Counted from the stretch's first letter, positions 35,739 through 46,083 are shown. The stretch is DNA of 64,000 nt from Leucobacter salsicius M1-8 (GCF_000350525.1 NZ_AOCN01000007.1:1-64000), one strand, 5' to 3'. Notes: a model not told the origin generated them from the letters alone. Numbers and translations: made by a program.

Positions 35739-36722
35739 TTAGTTCCAGCGCGTGGGATCCATGTCGCTGATGACGTGGCGGATGGTGCCCGAGTGGGCAC
35801 GCATGACGATGCTCTCGGCGCGCACGAACGGGCCGCGGCGCTGCACGCCGTCGACGAAGTCGGCCGAGGTGATGCCAGTGGCCACGAAGTAGCAGTTGTC
35901 GCTGGCAACGAGGTCGTTGGCCTCGAGCACGCGGTCGAGGTCGTGGCCGGCGGCGAGGGCGCGCTCGCGCTCCTCGTCGTCCTTGGGCCACAGGCGTCCC
36001 TGGATCACACCGCCGAGTGCCTTCACAGCACACGCGGTGATGATGCCCTCGGGCGTGCCACCGATGCCAACGCACATGTCGATGCGTGAATCCCAGCGAG
36101 CCGCGTTGACGCCACCAGCGACGTCGCCGTCCATGATGAGGCGAGTACCGGCGCCAGCCGCACGAATGTCAGTGATGAGCTGCTCGTGGCGGGGGCGGTC
36201 GAGTACGGCAACGCGAATGTCAGACACGTCAACGTTCTTGGCGCGAGCCAGCGCACGAATGTTCTCGCCGATGGGGCGGTTGATGTCGACAACGCCAACG
36301 CCCTCGGGGCCACACACGAGCTTGTCCATGTAGAACACGGCCGAGGGGTCGTACATGCTGCCGCGATCGGCCACTGCGATCACCGAGAGCGCGCCGGGGC
36401 GTCCCTCGGCAGCGAGGCGCGTGCCGTCGATCGGGTCAACCGCGACGTCGCACTCCGCGCCCTCGCCGTTGCCAACCTGCTCGCCGTTGTAGAGCCAGGG
36501 AGCGTCGTCCTTCTCGCCCTCACCGATCACGACGGTGCCGTTCATGTTGACGGTGGAGAGGAAGCGACGCATAGCGTCGACTGCCGCGCCGTCGGCCGCA
36601 TTCTTGTCGCCGCGTCCGATCCAAGGCGTCGCCCGCATTGCTGCCGCCTCAGTCGCTCGCACCAATTCCATTGCGAGGTTACGGTCGGGCTGCCAATCGC
36701 CAAGAGATCGTGGTTCAGTCAT
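35739..36722 (-). CDS. glpX: Fructose-1,6-bisphosphatase, class II (GlpX)
   Basis: About 327 residues from the ATG at 36722 (MTEPRSLGDWQPDRNLAMEL). GlpX signatures: VIGEGEKDDAPWLYNGEQVG, VDPIDGTRLAAEGRPGALS (metal-binding DPxDGT, about 100) and VGIGGTPEGIITACAVKALG. It hydrolyses fructose-1,6-bisphosphate in gluconeogenesis, the main FBPase of many actinobacteria. It is divergent from fba, whose product makes its substrate. The 31 residues encoded upstream of this ATG are Arg-rich and unlikely. Confidence 0.96.
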   Translation of the reverse strand: MTEPRSLGDWQPDRNLAMELVRATEAAAMRATPWIGRGDKNAADGAAVDAMRRFLSTVNMNGTVVIGEGEKDDAPWLYNGEQVGNGEGAECDVAVDPIDGTRLAAEGRPGALSVIAVADRGSMYDPSAVFYMDKLVCGPEGVGVVDINRPIGENIRALARAKNVDVSDIRVAVLDRPRHEQLITDIRAAGAGTRLIMDGDVAGGVNAARWDSRIDMCVGIGGTPEGIITACAVKALGGVIQGRLWPKDDEERERALAAGHDLDRVLEANDLVASDNCYFVATGITSADFVDGVQRRGPFVRAESIVMRAHSGTIRHVISDMDPTRWN

Positions 36723-36833
36723 GGGCTCAAGTCTACCGCGTAGACTGTTGTGCAAACGCGGTCCAGCGCCGAACCGTGCTAAATGGAATCTGTGGCGTAG
36801 TCGACACACCCTCACAACCCAAGGAGCCCTTCA

Positions 36834-37865
36834 ATGGCCGTTGCAACCCCGGAACAGTACGCAGCAATGCTCGACACCGCAAAAGCCGGAGCCTTCGCGT
36901 TCCCCGCGGTGAACGTGTCCAGCTCGCAGACCCTTAACGCTGCCCTGCAGGGTTTCGCTGAGGCCGGGTCCGACGGCATCATTCAGGTGAGCTTCGGCGG
37001 CGCCGATTACTTCGCTGGTCACACTGTCAAGAACCGCATCGGTGGTGCACTGGCGTTCGCCAAGTATGCCGAAGAGGTCGCCAAGGCCTACGACGTGACC
37101 GTCGCCCTGCACACCGATCACTGCCCCAAGGAGCACCTGGACGGCTTTGTTCTGCCGCTGCTCGCCGCCAGCGAGGATCGCGTGAAGAACGGCGACGGCC
37201 TGCCCTACTTCCAGTCGCACATGTGGGACGGCTCCGCTGTGCCCCTCGCCGAGAACCTGGAGATCGCGAAGGGACTGCTGCCCCGCATGGCTGCGGCCGG
37301 CATCATCCTCGAGGTCGAGATCGGCGTCGTCGGTGGTGAAGAAGACGGCATCGTGAACGAGATCAACGACAGCCTCTACACGACCCTCGAAGACGGCATC
37401 GCCACGGTCGAGGCGCTCGGCCTCGGCGAGCAGGGTCGCTACCTTACCGCCCTCACCTTCGGCAACGTGCACGGCGTGTACAAGCCCGGTGGAGTGAAGC
37501 TGCGCCCCGAGCTGCTCGCAGAGATTCAGGCAGGCCTCGCCGCAAAGTACGGCACCGCAGCGAAGCCCCTCGACCTGGTATTCCACGGCGGCTCGGGCTC
37601 GTCGGCAGAGGAGATCGCCGAGGCCGTGCGTAACGGTGTCATCAAGATGAACATCGACACTGACACCCAGTACGCGTTCTCGCGTCCCGTCGTCGACTTT
37701 GTCATGAAGCACTACGACGGCATGCTCAAGATCGACGGCGAGGTCGGCAACAAGAAGCAGTACGACCCCCGCGCCTACGGCAGGGTCGCAGAGTCCGGTA
37801 TGGCCGCTCGCATCGCCCTCGCCGCTGAGCAGCTCGGCTCGGCCGGCAAGTCAGTGAGCGCGTAG
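36834..37865 (+). CDS. fba: Fructose-bisphosphate aldolase, class II
   Basis: 343 residues. Zn-binding and active-site blocks are visible: VALHTDHCPKEHLDGFVLP (His and Asp at about 95), LEVEIGVVGGEEDG, LTFGNVHGVYKPGGVKL (His) and LVFHGGSGSSAEEI (His). It cleaves fructose-1,6-bisphosphate to DHAP and GAP. SD AAGGAG before the ATG at 36834. The last base of its stop is the first base of the next gene's GTG. Confidence 0.97.
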   Translation: MAVATPEQYAAMLDTAKAGAFAFPAVNVSSSQTLNAALQGFAEAGSDGIIQVSFGGADYFAGHTVKNRIGGALAFAKYAEEVAKAYDVTVALHTDHCPKEHLDGFVLPLLAASEDRVKNGDGLPYFQSHMWDGSAVPLAENLEIAKGLLPRMAAAGIILEVEIGVVGGEEDGIVNEINDSLYTTLEDGIATVEALGLGEQGRYLTALTFGNVHGVYKPGGVKLRPELLAEIQAGLAAKYGTAAKPLDLVFHGGSGSSAEEIAEAVRNGVIKMNIDTDTQYAFSRPVVDFVMKHYDGMLKIDGEVGNKKQYDPRAYGRVAESGMAARIALAAEQLGSAGKSVSA

Positions 37866-38743
37866 TGACGGACGGCCCGGCCACCCCGCAGGAGCCTGCT
37901 GCGTCACCGCAGCCGACTCCTGAGCAGCCCGCGACACCCGCCCCGGCAGAGCGCCCGCGTCCCGCGTTTGGGGAGCTCGCGCCCGAGGGCTGGGAGTGGA
38001 AGCCTGAGGTCGCCAACGCAGCCTCGGGCACCAGCTCAACTTCCCCGGCCCACGGCGGATCCGGCGCAGCAGCGGCCCCCGCGGCGAGCCCCACGCTCCC
38101 CGGTGTGCCTCATAATCTCGGCGCTGGCCTGCCCAAGCGCGGCGGCGCGAAGTCCGCTACGGGCGCACGCGCAGGCAAGAGTTCCGGATCCGGAACCGCT
38201 GGCGCAGCTGGCACCGGTGCAGCCGGCACCGGCCCCCAGCAACCCAGCACGCCAGGTTCCCCCTATCGCGCAGATGCGCCGGCCGCCGCGCCGCGCGCGG
38301 CCGCGCAGGTGCCGGGCGCCCCGAGGCCCCGCATGGTTGATCGTGTGTTCACGATCGGGCTGCTGGTGCTGGGTGGGCTCTCGACGCTCAGTATGGTGCA
38401 GTCGCTGTTCGCGCTCGAATCGCAGATTCGATTGACCGCGACGATGATCGGTCTCGATCACGCCACACTCGCATCGTGGGTCGGGCCGCTCGGCACGATC
38501 GGCGGGATCGTGGTGCTTGCGCTGTTTGCGGTGACGCTGATCTTCTCGATCCAGCGCATGCGCGCGGGCAAGCTGGCGTTCTGGGTGCCGCTCACCGCAG
38601 GCGTCATTGCGGTGCTGATCGTGGCGATTCTTCCCGCGATCGCGATGCTCGCGGGTGCACCCGAGATCATGCAGCAGTTTGAGACCGATCCCAATGGGTC
38701 GCTCGACAAGATGCTTGAGTACATGCGCACGATGCAGCCGTAA
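37865..38743 (+). CDS. DUF6264-like membrane protein
   Basis: 292 residues. The N-terminal half (1-160) is Pro/Ala-rich and disordered, with ERPRPAFGELAPEGWEWKPE resembling the conserved start of DUF6264 proteins. Three TMs follow (VFTIGLLVLGGLSTLSMVQ; IGGIVVLALFAVTLIFSIQ; WVPLTAGVIAVLIVAILPAI). GTG at 37865 overlaps the fba stop by one base, so it is translationally coupled to aldolase. Function unknown; coupling to a core glycolytic gene is conserved context in this group as I recall it, not checked. Confidence 0.7.
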   Translation: MTDGPATPQEPAASPQPTPEQPATPAPAERPRPAFGELAPEGWEWKPEVANAASGTSSTSPAHGGSGAAAAPAASPTLPGVPHNLGAGLPKRGGAKSATGARAGKSSGSGTAGAAGTGAAGTGPQQPSTPGSPYRADAPAAAPRAAAQVPGAPRPRMVDRVFTIGLLVLGGLSTLSMVQSLFALESQIRLTATMIGLDHATLASWVGPLGTIGGIVVLALFAVTLIFSIQRMRAGKLAFWVPLTAGVIAVLIVAILPAIAMLAGAPEIMQQFETDPNGSLDKMLEYMRTMQP

Positions 38744-38871
38744 TCACGGCGCTCGTTGGCGGCCTGGGCTTCTCGATTTCGAGGAGCCCAGGCCGCTGTG
38801 GTTTGCGGGTGCTCGCATCTGTGCGTGCGCGCCGCCGCTGCGATGTCGGTGGCTCAAGATAGCCTGTGCCC

Positions 38872-40302
38872 ATGGATTCAACGACGAACTCCTCTCCAGC
38901 ACGCCTCCCGCGTAGCGTGATTGCGCGCTATGCCGCGGGCTCCCTCGGCACGGGCGGGTTTGCGACGCTGCCCGGCCTCGTGCTCGTGTACTACATGACC
39001 GACTCCCTCGGCATTGCCGCCCTCGTGGCGGGCGGCATCATCACGCTCGCCAAGGTGTGGGACGTGCTCATTGACCCGGTGATTGGTGCGCTGAGCGACC
39101 GCGCGCTTGCACGCTCCGGATCACGGCGCGGCCCCATGCTCGTGGGCGCCATTGGCCTCCCCGTCGCATTCGCCCTCACCTTTGCGGTGCCACCCGGACT
39201 CTCACCCCCGCTGGCGGCGGGCTGGGTGCTCGTCGCATTTGTCGCCGCGGCCACCTGCTTCAGCCTGTTTCAGGTGCCCTACATTGCGCTGCCCGCCGAG
39301 CTCACCGATGGCTACAACGAACGCACTCGACTGCTCACCTGGCGCGTCGTCGTGCTGACCTTTGCGATCCTGCTATTTGGGGCGGGCGGGCCAGAGCTCC
39401 GCGGGCTGTTCCCCGACAACGCCTTCGCCGGCTATCTCACGATGGGCGTTGTTGCGGCGGTCGTACTCGGGGTGGGGCTCTCGATCGCGTCCACTGTGGC
39501 TCCACGGGGCGGCGGGTTCGGTGAGGCGGTCCCTGGTGCCACCAACGCAAGCAGAGTCTTCACGCTGTCGCATTACCGCGACGGGCTTGCGGCACTGCGC
39601 GAAAGTCAGCCCTTTCGGGCGCTCCTACTGACGTTTGTGCTGCAGGGGCTCGCGACCGGCATGATGCTGGCGAGCGCTCAGTTCGTCGCTCGCTGGATTC
39701 TCGGAGATGAGGGCGCCGTCACCCCGCTGTTCGCGGCGCTCATTGCACCTGCACTGTTTGTCGCCCCACTCTGGGGCAAGCTTGCCGAGCGCGTCGGCAA
39801 GGAGCGCGCGTTTCGCCTCGCCAGCACGCTGTTTCTCGTGGCGGCCATCGTGTTGACCGCCATGATCTGGGTACCCGGGTGGTGGATCCTCGCCCCGGTA
39901 GCGCTCGCCGGCGCAGCCTACGCAGGCATGCAGTCCCTCCCGATGGCGATGCTGCCCGACGTCATCGGCCACGATGCTGACGCGCGCGAGGGCCGCGACG
40001 GTCGCAGCGGTCAGGCAGGCCGGGCCGGGGTGTTCGGCGGAGTGTGGACGGCGGGTGAGACCGCGGGAATGGCGCTGGGCGCGACGATCCTCACGGTGAT
40101 GTTGGCGGCGTCGGGCTACATCGAGTCTGTCGCCGGCGCATCGGTGTCGCAGCCGGCGAGCGCCGTTGTGAGCATTGCGCTCTCGTTCAGTGTCGTCCCC
40201 GCGCTGCTCATGGTGGTGAGTCTCGCGGCCCTCACCCGGTACCGACTGCGGGAGTCCGACATCACCTCGGCGGCATCACCTACGGCGGGAGAGCTCTCGT
40301 GA
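38872..40302 (+). CDS. GPH-family (glycoside-pentoside-hexuronide) MFS transporter
   Basis: About 476 residues and 12 TMs. YAAGSLGTGGFATLPGLVLV and AKVWDVLIDPVIGALSDR (the GPH-specific DPxxGxxSDR motif, about 60-75) place it in the sugar:cation symporter branch rather than drug exporters. The C-terminal half carries an Asp/Arg/Gly-rich loop (HDADAREGRDGRSG). Its stop overlaps the start of a PLP decarboxylase gene (ATGA-type junction), so the two are one operon; the transporter may move a substrate or product of that enzyme. Confidence 0.85.
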   Translation: MDSTTNSSPARLPRSVIARYAAGSLGTGGFATLPGLVLVYYMTDSLGIAALVAGGIITLAKVWDVLIDPVIGALSDRALARSGSRRGPMLVGAIGLPVAFALTFAVPPGLSPPLAAGWVLVAFVAAATCFSLFQVPYIALPAELTDGYNERTRLLTWRVVVLTFAILLFGAGGPELRGLFPDNAFAGYLTMGVVAAVVLGVGLSIASTVAPRGGGFGEAVPGATNASRVFTLSHYRDGLAALRESQPFRALLLTFVLQGLATGMMLASAQFVARWILGDEGAVTPLFAALIAPALFVAPLWGKLAERVGKERAFRLASTLFLVAAIVLTAMIWVPGWWILAPVALAGAAYAGMQSLPMAMLPDVIGHDADAREGRDGRSGQAGRAGVFGGVWTAGETAGMALGATILTVMLAASGYIESVAGASVSQPASAVVSIALSFSVVPALLMVVSLAALTRYRLRESDITSAASPTAGELS

Positions 40303-41852
40303 CGCCTAATGGCCCGACCGCGTTGGGCTCCCGCAGCGAAGAGATCCTCGCGGAGCTTTGGCGCCTTCGCGAGCGGGACGCCCCTACGCACGGTGGCCGC
40401 CTTCTGTCGTATGTGTACGACTCCGGTCGCGCAGAGCTCGATGCGCTCGCGGGCGCTGCCGCCGAGCTCGCACGCCCGGTGAACGGGCTAGATCCCACCG
40501 CGTTCCCCTCTATCGCGGCAATGGAGGGCGACCTCGTCCGGTTCATGCGGCGAGCGCTCGGCGGTGCCCTTCGTCGCCCGTTCGATGGCGGCCCCGTTGT
40601 CGGCAGCGTCACCAGCGGTGGAACCGAGAGCTGTCTGCTGGCGGTGAAGACGGCCCGAGACCTGTGGCGTGCGCGACAGCAGACTGACGATCCTGTGCGG
40701 CGACCCATGCCTCGCATCGTTGCCCCCGAAACCGTGCACGCGGCATTTCGCAAGGCCGCCCTGGCCTTTGGCCTCGAGTTCGATGGCGTCCCGTGCCAGC
40801 CGGACGGCTCGGTCGCGGCCGCCGACATCGTCTCCCGGTTGGGAAGCGATGTCGCGCTCGTGGTCGTCTCAGCCCCCGCGTATCCGAGCGGCTTCCTTGA
40901 CCCGGTCGGCGAGGTCGCGGCGGCGGCGAAGGCCCGGGGCATATCGTGCCACGTTGACGCCTGCTTTGGCGGGCTCGTGCTGCCGTGGTGGCCCGGACTC
41001 CCTCTGTGGGACTTTCGGGTTCCCGGCGTCACGAGCATGTCCGCCGATCTGCACAAGTTTGGGTATGCCCCGAAGGGGGTATCGGTGCTGCTGCATCGTG
41101 GCAGAGTGCGACACCGCGCGCAGTTCTTTGCAACGACGCGTTGGCCGGGGTATCCGGTGGTCAATCCCACGCTCTTGGGGTCGCGGTCGGCCTCGCCGCT
41201 TGCGGCCGCGTGGGCGATCACTCGCAGGCTCGGCGACGACGGGTTCGCTGATCTCACGCAATCGTGTGTGCGCAGCGTTTCGGCCATCGTCGCGGCAGTG
41301 CAGGGTTCACGCGAGGCCTGGTCAGCGCGGCCCGGAATTCCTGGCCTCGCCATTTGGGGCTCCCCGACCGGGCCCGCCGTAGCGCTCGTCGCCGATGAGT
41401 CGGTGCCGCCGAGCGAGCAAGTCGACCCGCATCACCTGGCCGACGAAATGGCACGCCTTGGCTACCGGTTGCAGCACCAGCCCGGGTTCACCCAGGCGAA
41501 CGGAGTGCGGCTGCCCCACAGTGTGCACCTCACGATAACCCCGGTGACCGAGGGCACACTGGCTGGCCTCATCACAGCCATGCGCACCGCGGCAGATGCG
41601 GTGCGCGGCAAGCCAGCGGCGAACCCGTGGCTCGAGCTGGGGGCGCTCAAACTTCTGGGTTACGGGAGCGCGGCCGTGCGTTCCCGGGTCCCCGGTCCCC
41701 GCGTGGCCTGGCTCATCCTCCGGGTCGCGGGCGCGGGAGGCTCCTCGTTGCCGGGCAACATGGCACCGCTCATGGCGCTCGTGGAGCTGCTTCCCGCGCC
41801 GGTCGCCGAGGCGCTGCTCACCGAGTTGATCGCGCGCGTCAGCGAACCGTAG
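40299..41852 (+). CDS. PLP-dependent decarboxylase/lyase (sphingosine-1-phosphate lyase-like group II)
   Basis: 517 residues of fold type I. GSVTSGGTESCLLAVKTARD binds PLP phosphate, CHVDACFGGLVLPWWPG contains the pyridine-ring Asp, and SADLHKFGYAPKGVSVLLHR holds the PLP-Lys (about 255). The HKFGYAPKG form is the one seen in sphingosine-1-phosphate lyases and relatives rather than typical DOPA or glutamate decarboxylases. The substrate is unknown. GTG start at 40299, coupled to the upstream GPH transporter. Confidence 0.85.
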   Translation: MTPNGPTALGSRSEEILAELWRLRERDAPTHGGRLLSYVYDSGRAELDALAGAAAELARPVNGLDPTAFPSIAAMEGDLVRFMRRALGGALRRPFDGGPVVGSVTSGGTESCLLAVKTARDLWRARQQTDDPVRRPMPRIVAPETVHAAFRKAALAFGLEFDGVPCQPDGSVAAADIVSRLGSDVALVVVSAPAYPSGFLDPVGEVAAAAKARGISCHVDACFGGLVLPWWPGLPLWDFRVPGVTSMSADLHKFGYAPKGVSVLLHRGRVRHRAQFFATTRWPGYPVVNPTLLGSRSASPLAAAWAITRRLGDDGFADLTQSCVRSVSAIVAAVQGSREAWSARPGIPGLAIWGSPTGPAVALVADESVPPSEQVDPHHLADEMARLGYRLQHQPGFTQANGVRLPHSVHLTITPVTEGTLAGLITAMRTAADAVRGKPAANPWLELGALKLLGYGSAAVRSRVPGPRVAWLILRVAGAGGSSLPGNMAPLMALVELLPAPVAEALLTELIARVSEP

Positions 41853-41879
41853 TGAGGCGCCGGAACAGCTCCCGAAATA

Positions 41880-41943
41880 TCACTCACTCCGGAGAAATCC
41901 AAGACGATTCGTCCTGTCTTGTTGGATTCTCCGGAGTGAGTGA
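41880..41943. terminator. Large hairpin between convergent decarboxylase and ispH genes
   Basis: Arms TCACTCACTCCGGAGAA (41880-41896) and its exact inverse (41927-41943), 17 bp, with further pairing of TCCAA past a one-base bulge. It overlaps no gene and sits between two converging stops, so it is a likely bidirectional terminator. U-tracts are absent. Confidence 0.65.
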
Positions 41944-41950
41944 ACGCGCG

Positions 41951-43045
41951 TTAGCGGACGCGGCCGCCGAGAGCTCGCGCGTCGGTGTTGCCCGACGCGT
42001 CCTGGCGCAGCTCCTTGGGCAGTGAGAACACGAGGTCTTCCTCAGCGGTCATGACCGCCTGGATGTTCTCGTAGCCCGCGTCAACGAGATCGTCGAGCAG
42101 CTCCTGCACCAGCACCTCGGGGGCCGAAGCACCGCTCGAAACGCCAATCGTCTCTACGCCGTCGAGCCACTCCTGCTTAACCTCATTCGCGTAGTCGACC
42201 AGGTATGCCGCCTTGGCGCCATACTCGAGCGCGACCTCCACGAGGCGCACCGAGTTTGAGGAGTTACGCGAACCGATGACAAGCACGAGATCGGCCTTCG
42301 GCGCGATCTCCTTGATGACGCCCTGGCGGTTCTGCGTCGCGTAGCAAATGTCCTCGCTCGGCGGATCCTGCAGGTTCGGGAACTTCGCGCGCAGCCGGCG
42401 CACGGTCTCCATCGTCTCGTCAACCGAAAGCGTGGTCTGCGAGAGCCACACGAGGTTGTCGGGGTCCTTCACCTCAAGCGTGTCGACGTCGGCGGGTGAG
42501 TTGACGATGGTGACGTGATCCGGAGCCTCGCCAGCCGTGCCCTCGACCTCTTCATGCCCCTCGTGGCCGATCAGCAGAATTTCCATGTCCTGGCGTGCGA
42601 AACGCACCGCCTCGCGGTGCACCTTGGTGACCAGCGGGCACGTCGCGTCGATTGCGTGCAGGCCGCGATCGTCGGCCTCGCTCACGACGGCCGGCGACAC
42701 ACCGTGCGCCGAGAACACGACGTTGGCGCCCTCAGGCACCTCGTCGACCTCCTCGACAAAGATTGCGCCCATCTCTTCGAGTGTGCGCACTACATGCACG
42801 TTGTGCACGATCTGCTTACGCACGTACACGGGCGCGCCGTAGCGCTCGAGCGCCTTCTCTACCGCGACGACGGCGCGGTCGACTCCGGCGCAGTAGCCAC
42901 GCGGCGCGGCGAGCAGCACGCGCTTCTCGCCTGACACCGGAACATTCTTAAGTCGACCTTCCTGGCGGCGCACACGCGGCATCGCCAGGCTCACAACGGG
43001 CGCACCAAGGGTGCGCGGGTTCGGGGTCTGAGCAGTCACGGTCAT
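41951..43045 (-). CDS. ispH: 4-hydroxy-3-methylbut-2-enyl diphosphate reductase (IspH)
   Basis: About 364 residues from the ATG at 43045. [18 protein letters not shown] gives the first Fe-S Cys (about 50), [16 protein letters not shown] the second and [16 protein letters not shown] the third; [10 protein letters not shown] and [15 protein letters not shown] are substrate-binding. This [4Fe-4S] enzyme makes IPP and DMAPP in the last MEP-pathway step. A longer frame to 43477 overlaps xseA on the opposite strand and is spurious. Divergent from xseA. Confidence 0.96.
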   Translation of the reverse strand: MTVTAQTPNPRTLGAPVVSLAMPRVRRQEGRLKNVPVSGEKRVLLAAPRGYCAGVDRAVVAVEKALERYGAPVYVRKQIVHNVHVVRTLEEMGAIFVEEVDEVPEGANVVFSAHGVSPAVVSEADDRGLHAIDATCPLVTKVHREAVRFARQDMEILLIGHEGHEEVEGTAGEAPDHVTIVNSPADVDTLEVKDPDNLVWLSQTTLSVDETMETVRRLRAKFPNLQDPPSEDICYATQNRQGVIKEIAPKADLVLVIGSRNSSNSVRLVEVALEYGAKAAYLVDYANEVKQEWLDGVETIGVSSGASAPEVLVQELLDDLVDAGYENIQAVMTAEEDLVFSLPKELRQDASGNTDARALGGRVR

Positions 43046-43150
43046 GGCCTCGAGTCTACGCGTCGGGTCTGTGCATCGGGTCAGAGCGTCGGGGATGAAC
43101 GTGGGTGCTGGCGAGCCTCGACGTCGGTGGCTAAAGCTAGGCTTACGCAC

Positions 43151-44377
43151 ATGGCTGAGGCAGCAAACTCCCCCGCGACCCGCGACACCCCGTGGCCCGT
43201 CGCCCTCATGAGCGAGAAGATCGCCGCGTGGGTCGATCGCTTGGGCCAGGTGTGGGTGGAGGGCGAGATCACCCAGTGGCAGGTGCGCGGTGGCCACGTG
43301 TACGGCAAGCTCAAGGATCTCGGCCAGGACGCCACCGTCAGCTTCACCGTCTGGCGTTCGGTCGCGCAGCGCCTCTCGAGCGAGTTTTCGCAAGGCGACC
43401 GTGTGATTGCCCTCGTGAAACCCAACTTCTGGGTCAAGGGCGGGTCGCTCACCGTGCAGGTGTTTGACCTGTCGCACGTCGGGCTCGGCGAGCTCCTCGA
43501 GCGCCTCGAGCGGCTGCGCAAGCAGCTCCAGGCCGAGGGACTATTCGCGCTGGAACGTAAGCGCCCCCTGCCGTTTCTCCCGGGACTCATTGGCCTCGTC
43601 ACAGGCCGCGACTCTGACGCCGAAAAGGATGTGGTGCGCAATGCGACACTGCGCTGGCCCGGCGTCCAGTTCAAGATCCACTACGCCGCGGTGCAAGGCG
43701 ACCGCGCCGCCGCCGAGGTGACCGCGGGTATCGAGGCGCTGGACCGCGACCCCGAGGTCGATGTCATCATCGTCGCCCGCGGTGGCGGCGACTTTCAAAA
43801 TCTGTTGCCCTTCAGCGATGAGCGCGTCGTGCGGGCCGCGGCGACAGCGACCACCCCGATCGTCAGCGCGATCGGCCACGAGGCCGACCGCCCGCTGCTC
43901 GACGAGGTGGCCGACCTGCGTGCGTCCACCCCCACCGACGCCGCGAAGCGCGTCGTGCCCGATGTCGGCGAGGAGCTCGCGGGGCTCGATCAGGCTCGCG
44001 CCCGCATGAGCGCCCGGCTCGGGCAGTTCATTGCGCACGAGACCGACCGGATCATGCAGCTTCGTGCCCGCCCCGTGCTCGCCCAGCCCGAGCGCGGCAT
44101 CGATGAGCGCGCCGACGAGCTCGTGCGCTGGGCGGCTCGCGGGGCCGAGCTGGCTGATCGCGCCGTATCCGAGCGGGCGCAGACGCTCGGCGAGATCCGG
44201 GCCCGCCTGAGGGCGCTCTCCCCGCAGGCCACGCTCGAGCGCGGCTACGCGATCGCGCAGGTTGTTGATGCGTCGGGCGTTCCGGGCGACGTCGTGCGTG
44301 GGCCCGCTGACGCCCCGGCGCAGACCCCGCTGCGTCTCACCGTCGCGGACGGCCACGTCGACGCGGTCGCACGTTAG
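43151..44377 (+). CDS. xseA: Exodeoxyribonuclease VII large subunit
   Basis: About 408 residues from the ATG at 43151 ([12 protein letters not shown]). An OB-fold (about 20-110: [20 protein letters not shown]) leads to the XseA nuclease domain ([60 protein letters not shown]), then a helical coiled-coil region that binds XseB. It degrades single-stranded DNA to oligonucleotides. Followed by xseB after 43 bases. Confidence 0.96.
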   Translation: MAEAANSPATRDTPWPVALMSEKIAAWVDRLGQVWVEGEITQWQVRGGHVYGKLKDLGQDATVSFTVWRSVAQRLSSEFSQGDRVIALVKPNFWVKGGSLTVQVFDLSHVGLGELLERLERLRKQLQAEGLFALERKRPLPFLPGLIGLVTGRDSDAEKDVVRNATLRWPGVQFKIHYAAVQGDRAAAEVTAGIEALDRDPEVDVIIVARGGGDFQNLLPFSDERVVRAAATATTPIVSAIGHEADRPLLDEVADLRASTPTDAAKRVVPDVGEELAGLDQARARMSARLGQFIAHETDRIMQLRARPVLAQPERGIDERADELVRWAARGAELADRAVSERAQTLGEIRARLRALSPQATLERGYAIAQVVDASGVPGDVVRGPADAPAQTPLRLTVADGHVDAVAR

Positions 44378-44420
44378 CCCCTACCGGAGGCTGTCAGGGG
44401 TGAGCGGTATGCTGGGGTAC

Positions 44421-44672
44421 ATGGCAGAGACTGTGACCCCGGATCAGGCGTCCCTGAGCTACGAAGCGGCCCGAGACGAACTTATCCAGGTCGTTGGGCG
44501 GCTCGAACAGGGTGGCATTTCGCTCGAGGAGTCCCTCGCTTTGTGGGAGCGCGGCGAGGCCCTTGCTGCACGCTGCGAAGAGTGGCTGCTCGGTGCGCGC
44601 CAGCGCCTCGAGACCGCACGACGCGGGGCACAGCAAGATGCCGCCGATTCGACGACGGGGCTTGACTCCTAA
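44421..44672 (+). CDS. xseB: Exodeoxyribonuclease VII small subunit
   Basis: 83 residues, the usual size. The family core [20 protein letters not shown] then [20 protein letters not shown] is intact. It wraps several copies around the XseA coiled coil. The ATG at 44421 gives this usual start; another ATG at 44409 is four codons earlier. Confidence 0.94.
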   Translation: MAETVTPDQASLSYEAARDELIQVVGRLEQGGISLEESLALWERGEALAARCEEWLLGARQRLETARRGAQQDAADSTTGLDS

Positions 44673-44675
44673 GTT

Positions 44676-45344
44676 ATGGCTAAGAAGACCAAAGCGCCCG
44701 TAATTGTGGCCGAGCTTGGCCGGCCCGAAACTGCCGCCGAGACGGCGCACCGCAAGGCCACCGACTCGTATCTGTACAAGAAGCGCAAAACCGTCAACAA
44801 CCTGGTGTTCTCACTCATCGTGTGCCTCGGGTTGGTTTTGGTGATGGCGCTCGCGGTACCGCGAGGCACCGACGTCTACTCAGACCTCTCAGTCGACGTC
44901 GCCCAGCTCGCCGAGGCCGCTGCCCCGAGCGCGGGCCGCACGTTGGCCGCCCCCGTCGTCCCCGAAGGGTGGAAGGCGAAGCAGGCCGAGCTGCGGCGCA
45001 ACGGTGATGTCACCTCGTGGCAGATCAACTACACGACCGCCGACGAAGCTTTTGCCGCAGTGGCGCAGGGATTCACCGCCGACGGCGCACCCGTCGATGA
45101 GGTGTGGATCGCCCGCAATCTCGAACAGCAGAACGCCACCGGAACCGAAGAACTCGGCGGGGTAACCTGGACCGTTTATGACCACCAGAACCGCAGCCCC
45201 GACTCGAGCAACATGCGCTTTGGGCTCGAGGGAGAAATCAACGGCGACACGATTCTCGTGTACGGCACCGACTCCCCCGGCAATCTGCGCGTGCTCGCCT
45301 CAGAGGTTGCACGTTCACTGAACACTGAGGACGGCACGAAGTGA
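44676..45344 (+). CDS. DUF4245-family membrane-anchored protein
   Basis: 222 residues. A basic N-terminus (about 1-40, YLYKKRKTVNNLV) precedes one TM (FSLIVCLGLVLVMALAV, about 46-62) and an extracytoplasmic DUF4245 domain (PVVPEGWKAKQAELR; VTSWQINYTTA; GGVTWTVYD). The family is actinobacterial and often lies next to fumarase or glpX genes; function unknown. It starts four bases after the xseB stop and overlaps the carbonic anhydrase start by 4. Confidence 0.85.
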   Translation: MAKKTKAPVIVAELGRPETAAETAHRKATDSYLYKKRKTVNNLVFSLIVCLGLVLVMALAVPRGTDVYSDLSVDVAQLAEAAAPSAGRTLAAPVVPEGWKAKQAELRRNGDVTSWQINYTTADEAFAAVAQGFTADGAPVDEVWIARNLEQQNATGTEELGGVTWTVYDHQNRSPDSSNMRFGLEGEINGDTILVYGTDSPGNLRVLASEVARSLNTEDGTK

Positions 45345-46015
45345 CCAAGACCCGGTTGACCCCGCAGCAGGCATGGGATGCGCTGGCCGCTGGCAACGAG
45401 CGTTTCATGAACGACACGCTCCGGCACAGTAATCAGGACACCGATCGCCGCCACGAACTCGCCGGAGGCCAGGCCCCCGACGCGGCATTCCTCGGGTGTG
45501 CTGACTCGCGCGTCGCAGCAGAGATGCTGTTTGACTGTGGCTTGGGCGACCTCTTTGTCGCCCGCAACATCGGCCAGGTCGCCAACATGAACATGGTGGC
45601 GACGCTCGAATACGGCGTCGCAGTGCTGGGTGCCGCCGTCATCGTTGTGCTCGCGCACGACTCCTGCGGCGCCGTCGCCGCGGCGATCGACCAGACGAGC
45701 GCGCACCCAACAGAGGTCACTCCGGCGATCCGCGATGAACTCGCGCTGATTCAGCCCGCGGTGCAGCAGGTGTGGTTCAAGACCCGCCGCGAGTCCCCCT
45801 ATGTCGATCCGGATCAGATTGATGCCAACGCAGTGGGCCGCCGTCACCTCGTGACCACGATCAATCAGCTGCTGCGCTCGTCACGAGTGCTCAGCGAGGC
45901 CGTGGCGTCTGGCGAGCTCGGAATTGTCGGTTGCCAGTATCAGCTCGATAATGGTCGAGTGGCTCCCGTCACCTCGGTGGGCATGCTCGACATCGCGCTC
46001 GCCGAATTCGACTAG
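45341..46015 (+). CDS. Beta-class carbonic anhydrase
   Basis: 224 residues. Zn ligands and the Asp/Arg dyad are in [16 protein letters not shown] (Cys about 47) and [14 protein letters not shown] (His about 102, Cys about 105); ARNIGQVAN is the conserved active-site loop. It hydrates CO2 to bicarbonate, supplying carboxylases. GTG start at 45341, overlapping the DUF4245 stop. Separated from fumC by about 70 bases. Confidence 0.94.
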   Translation: MTKTRLTPQQAWDALAAGNERFMNDTLRHSNQDTDRRHELAGGQAPDAAFLGCADSRVAAEMLFDCGLGDLFVARNIGQVANMNMVATLEYGVAVLGAAVIVVLAHDSCGAVAAAIDQTSAHPTEVTPAIRDELALIQPAVQQVWFKTRRESPYVDPDQIDANAVGRRHLVTTINQLLRSSRVLSEAVASGELGIVGCQYQLDNGRVAPVTSVGMLDIALAEFD

Positions 46016-46083
46016 CCGCTTCAGATTTTCTAGACCGCTTCATCCACTCAGCACAAGCTTTATCCCCTCAAACAAAGGAAGAC

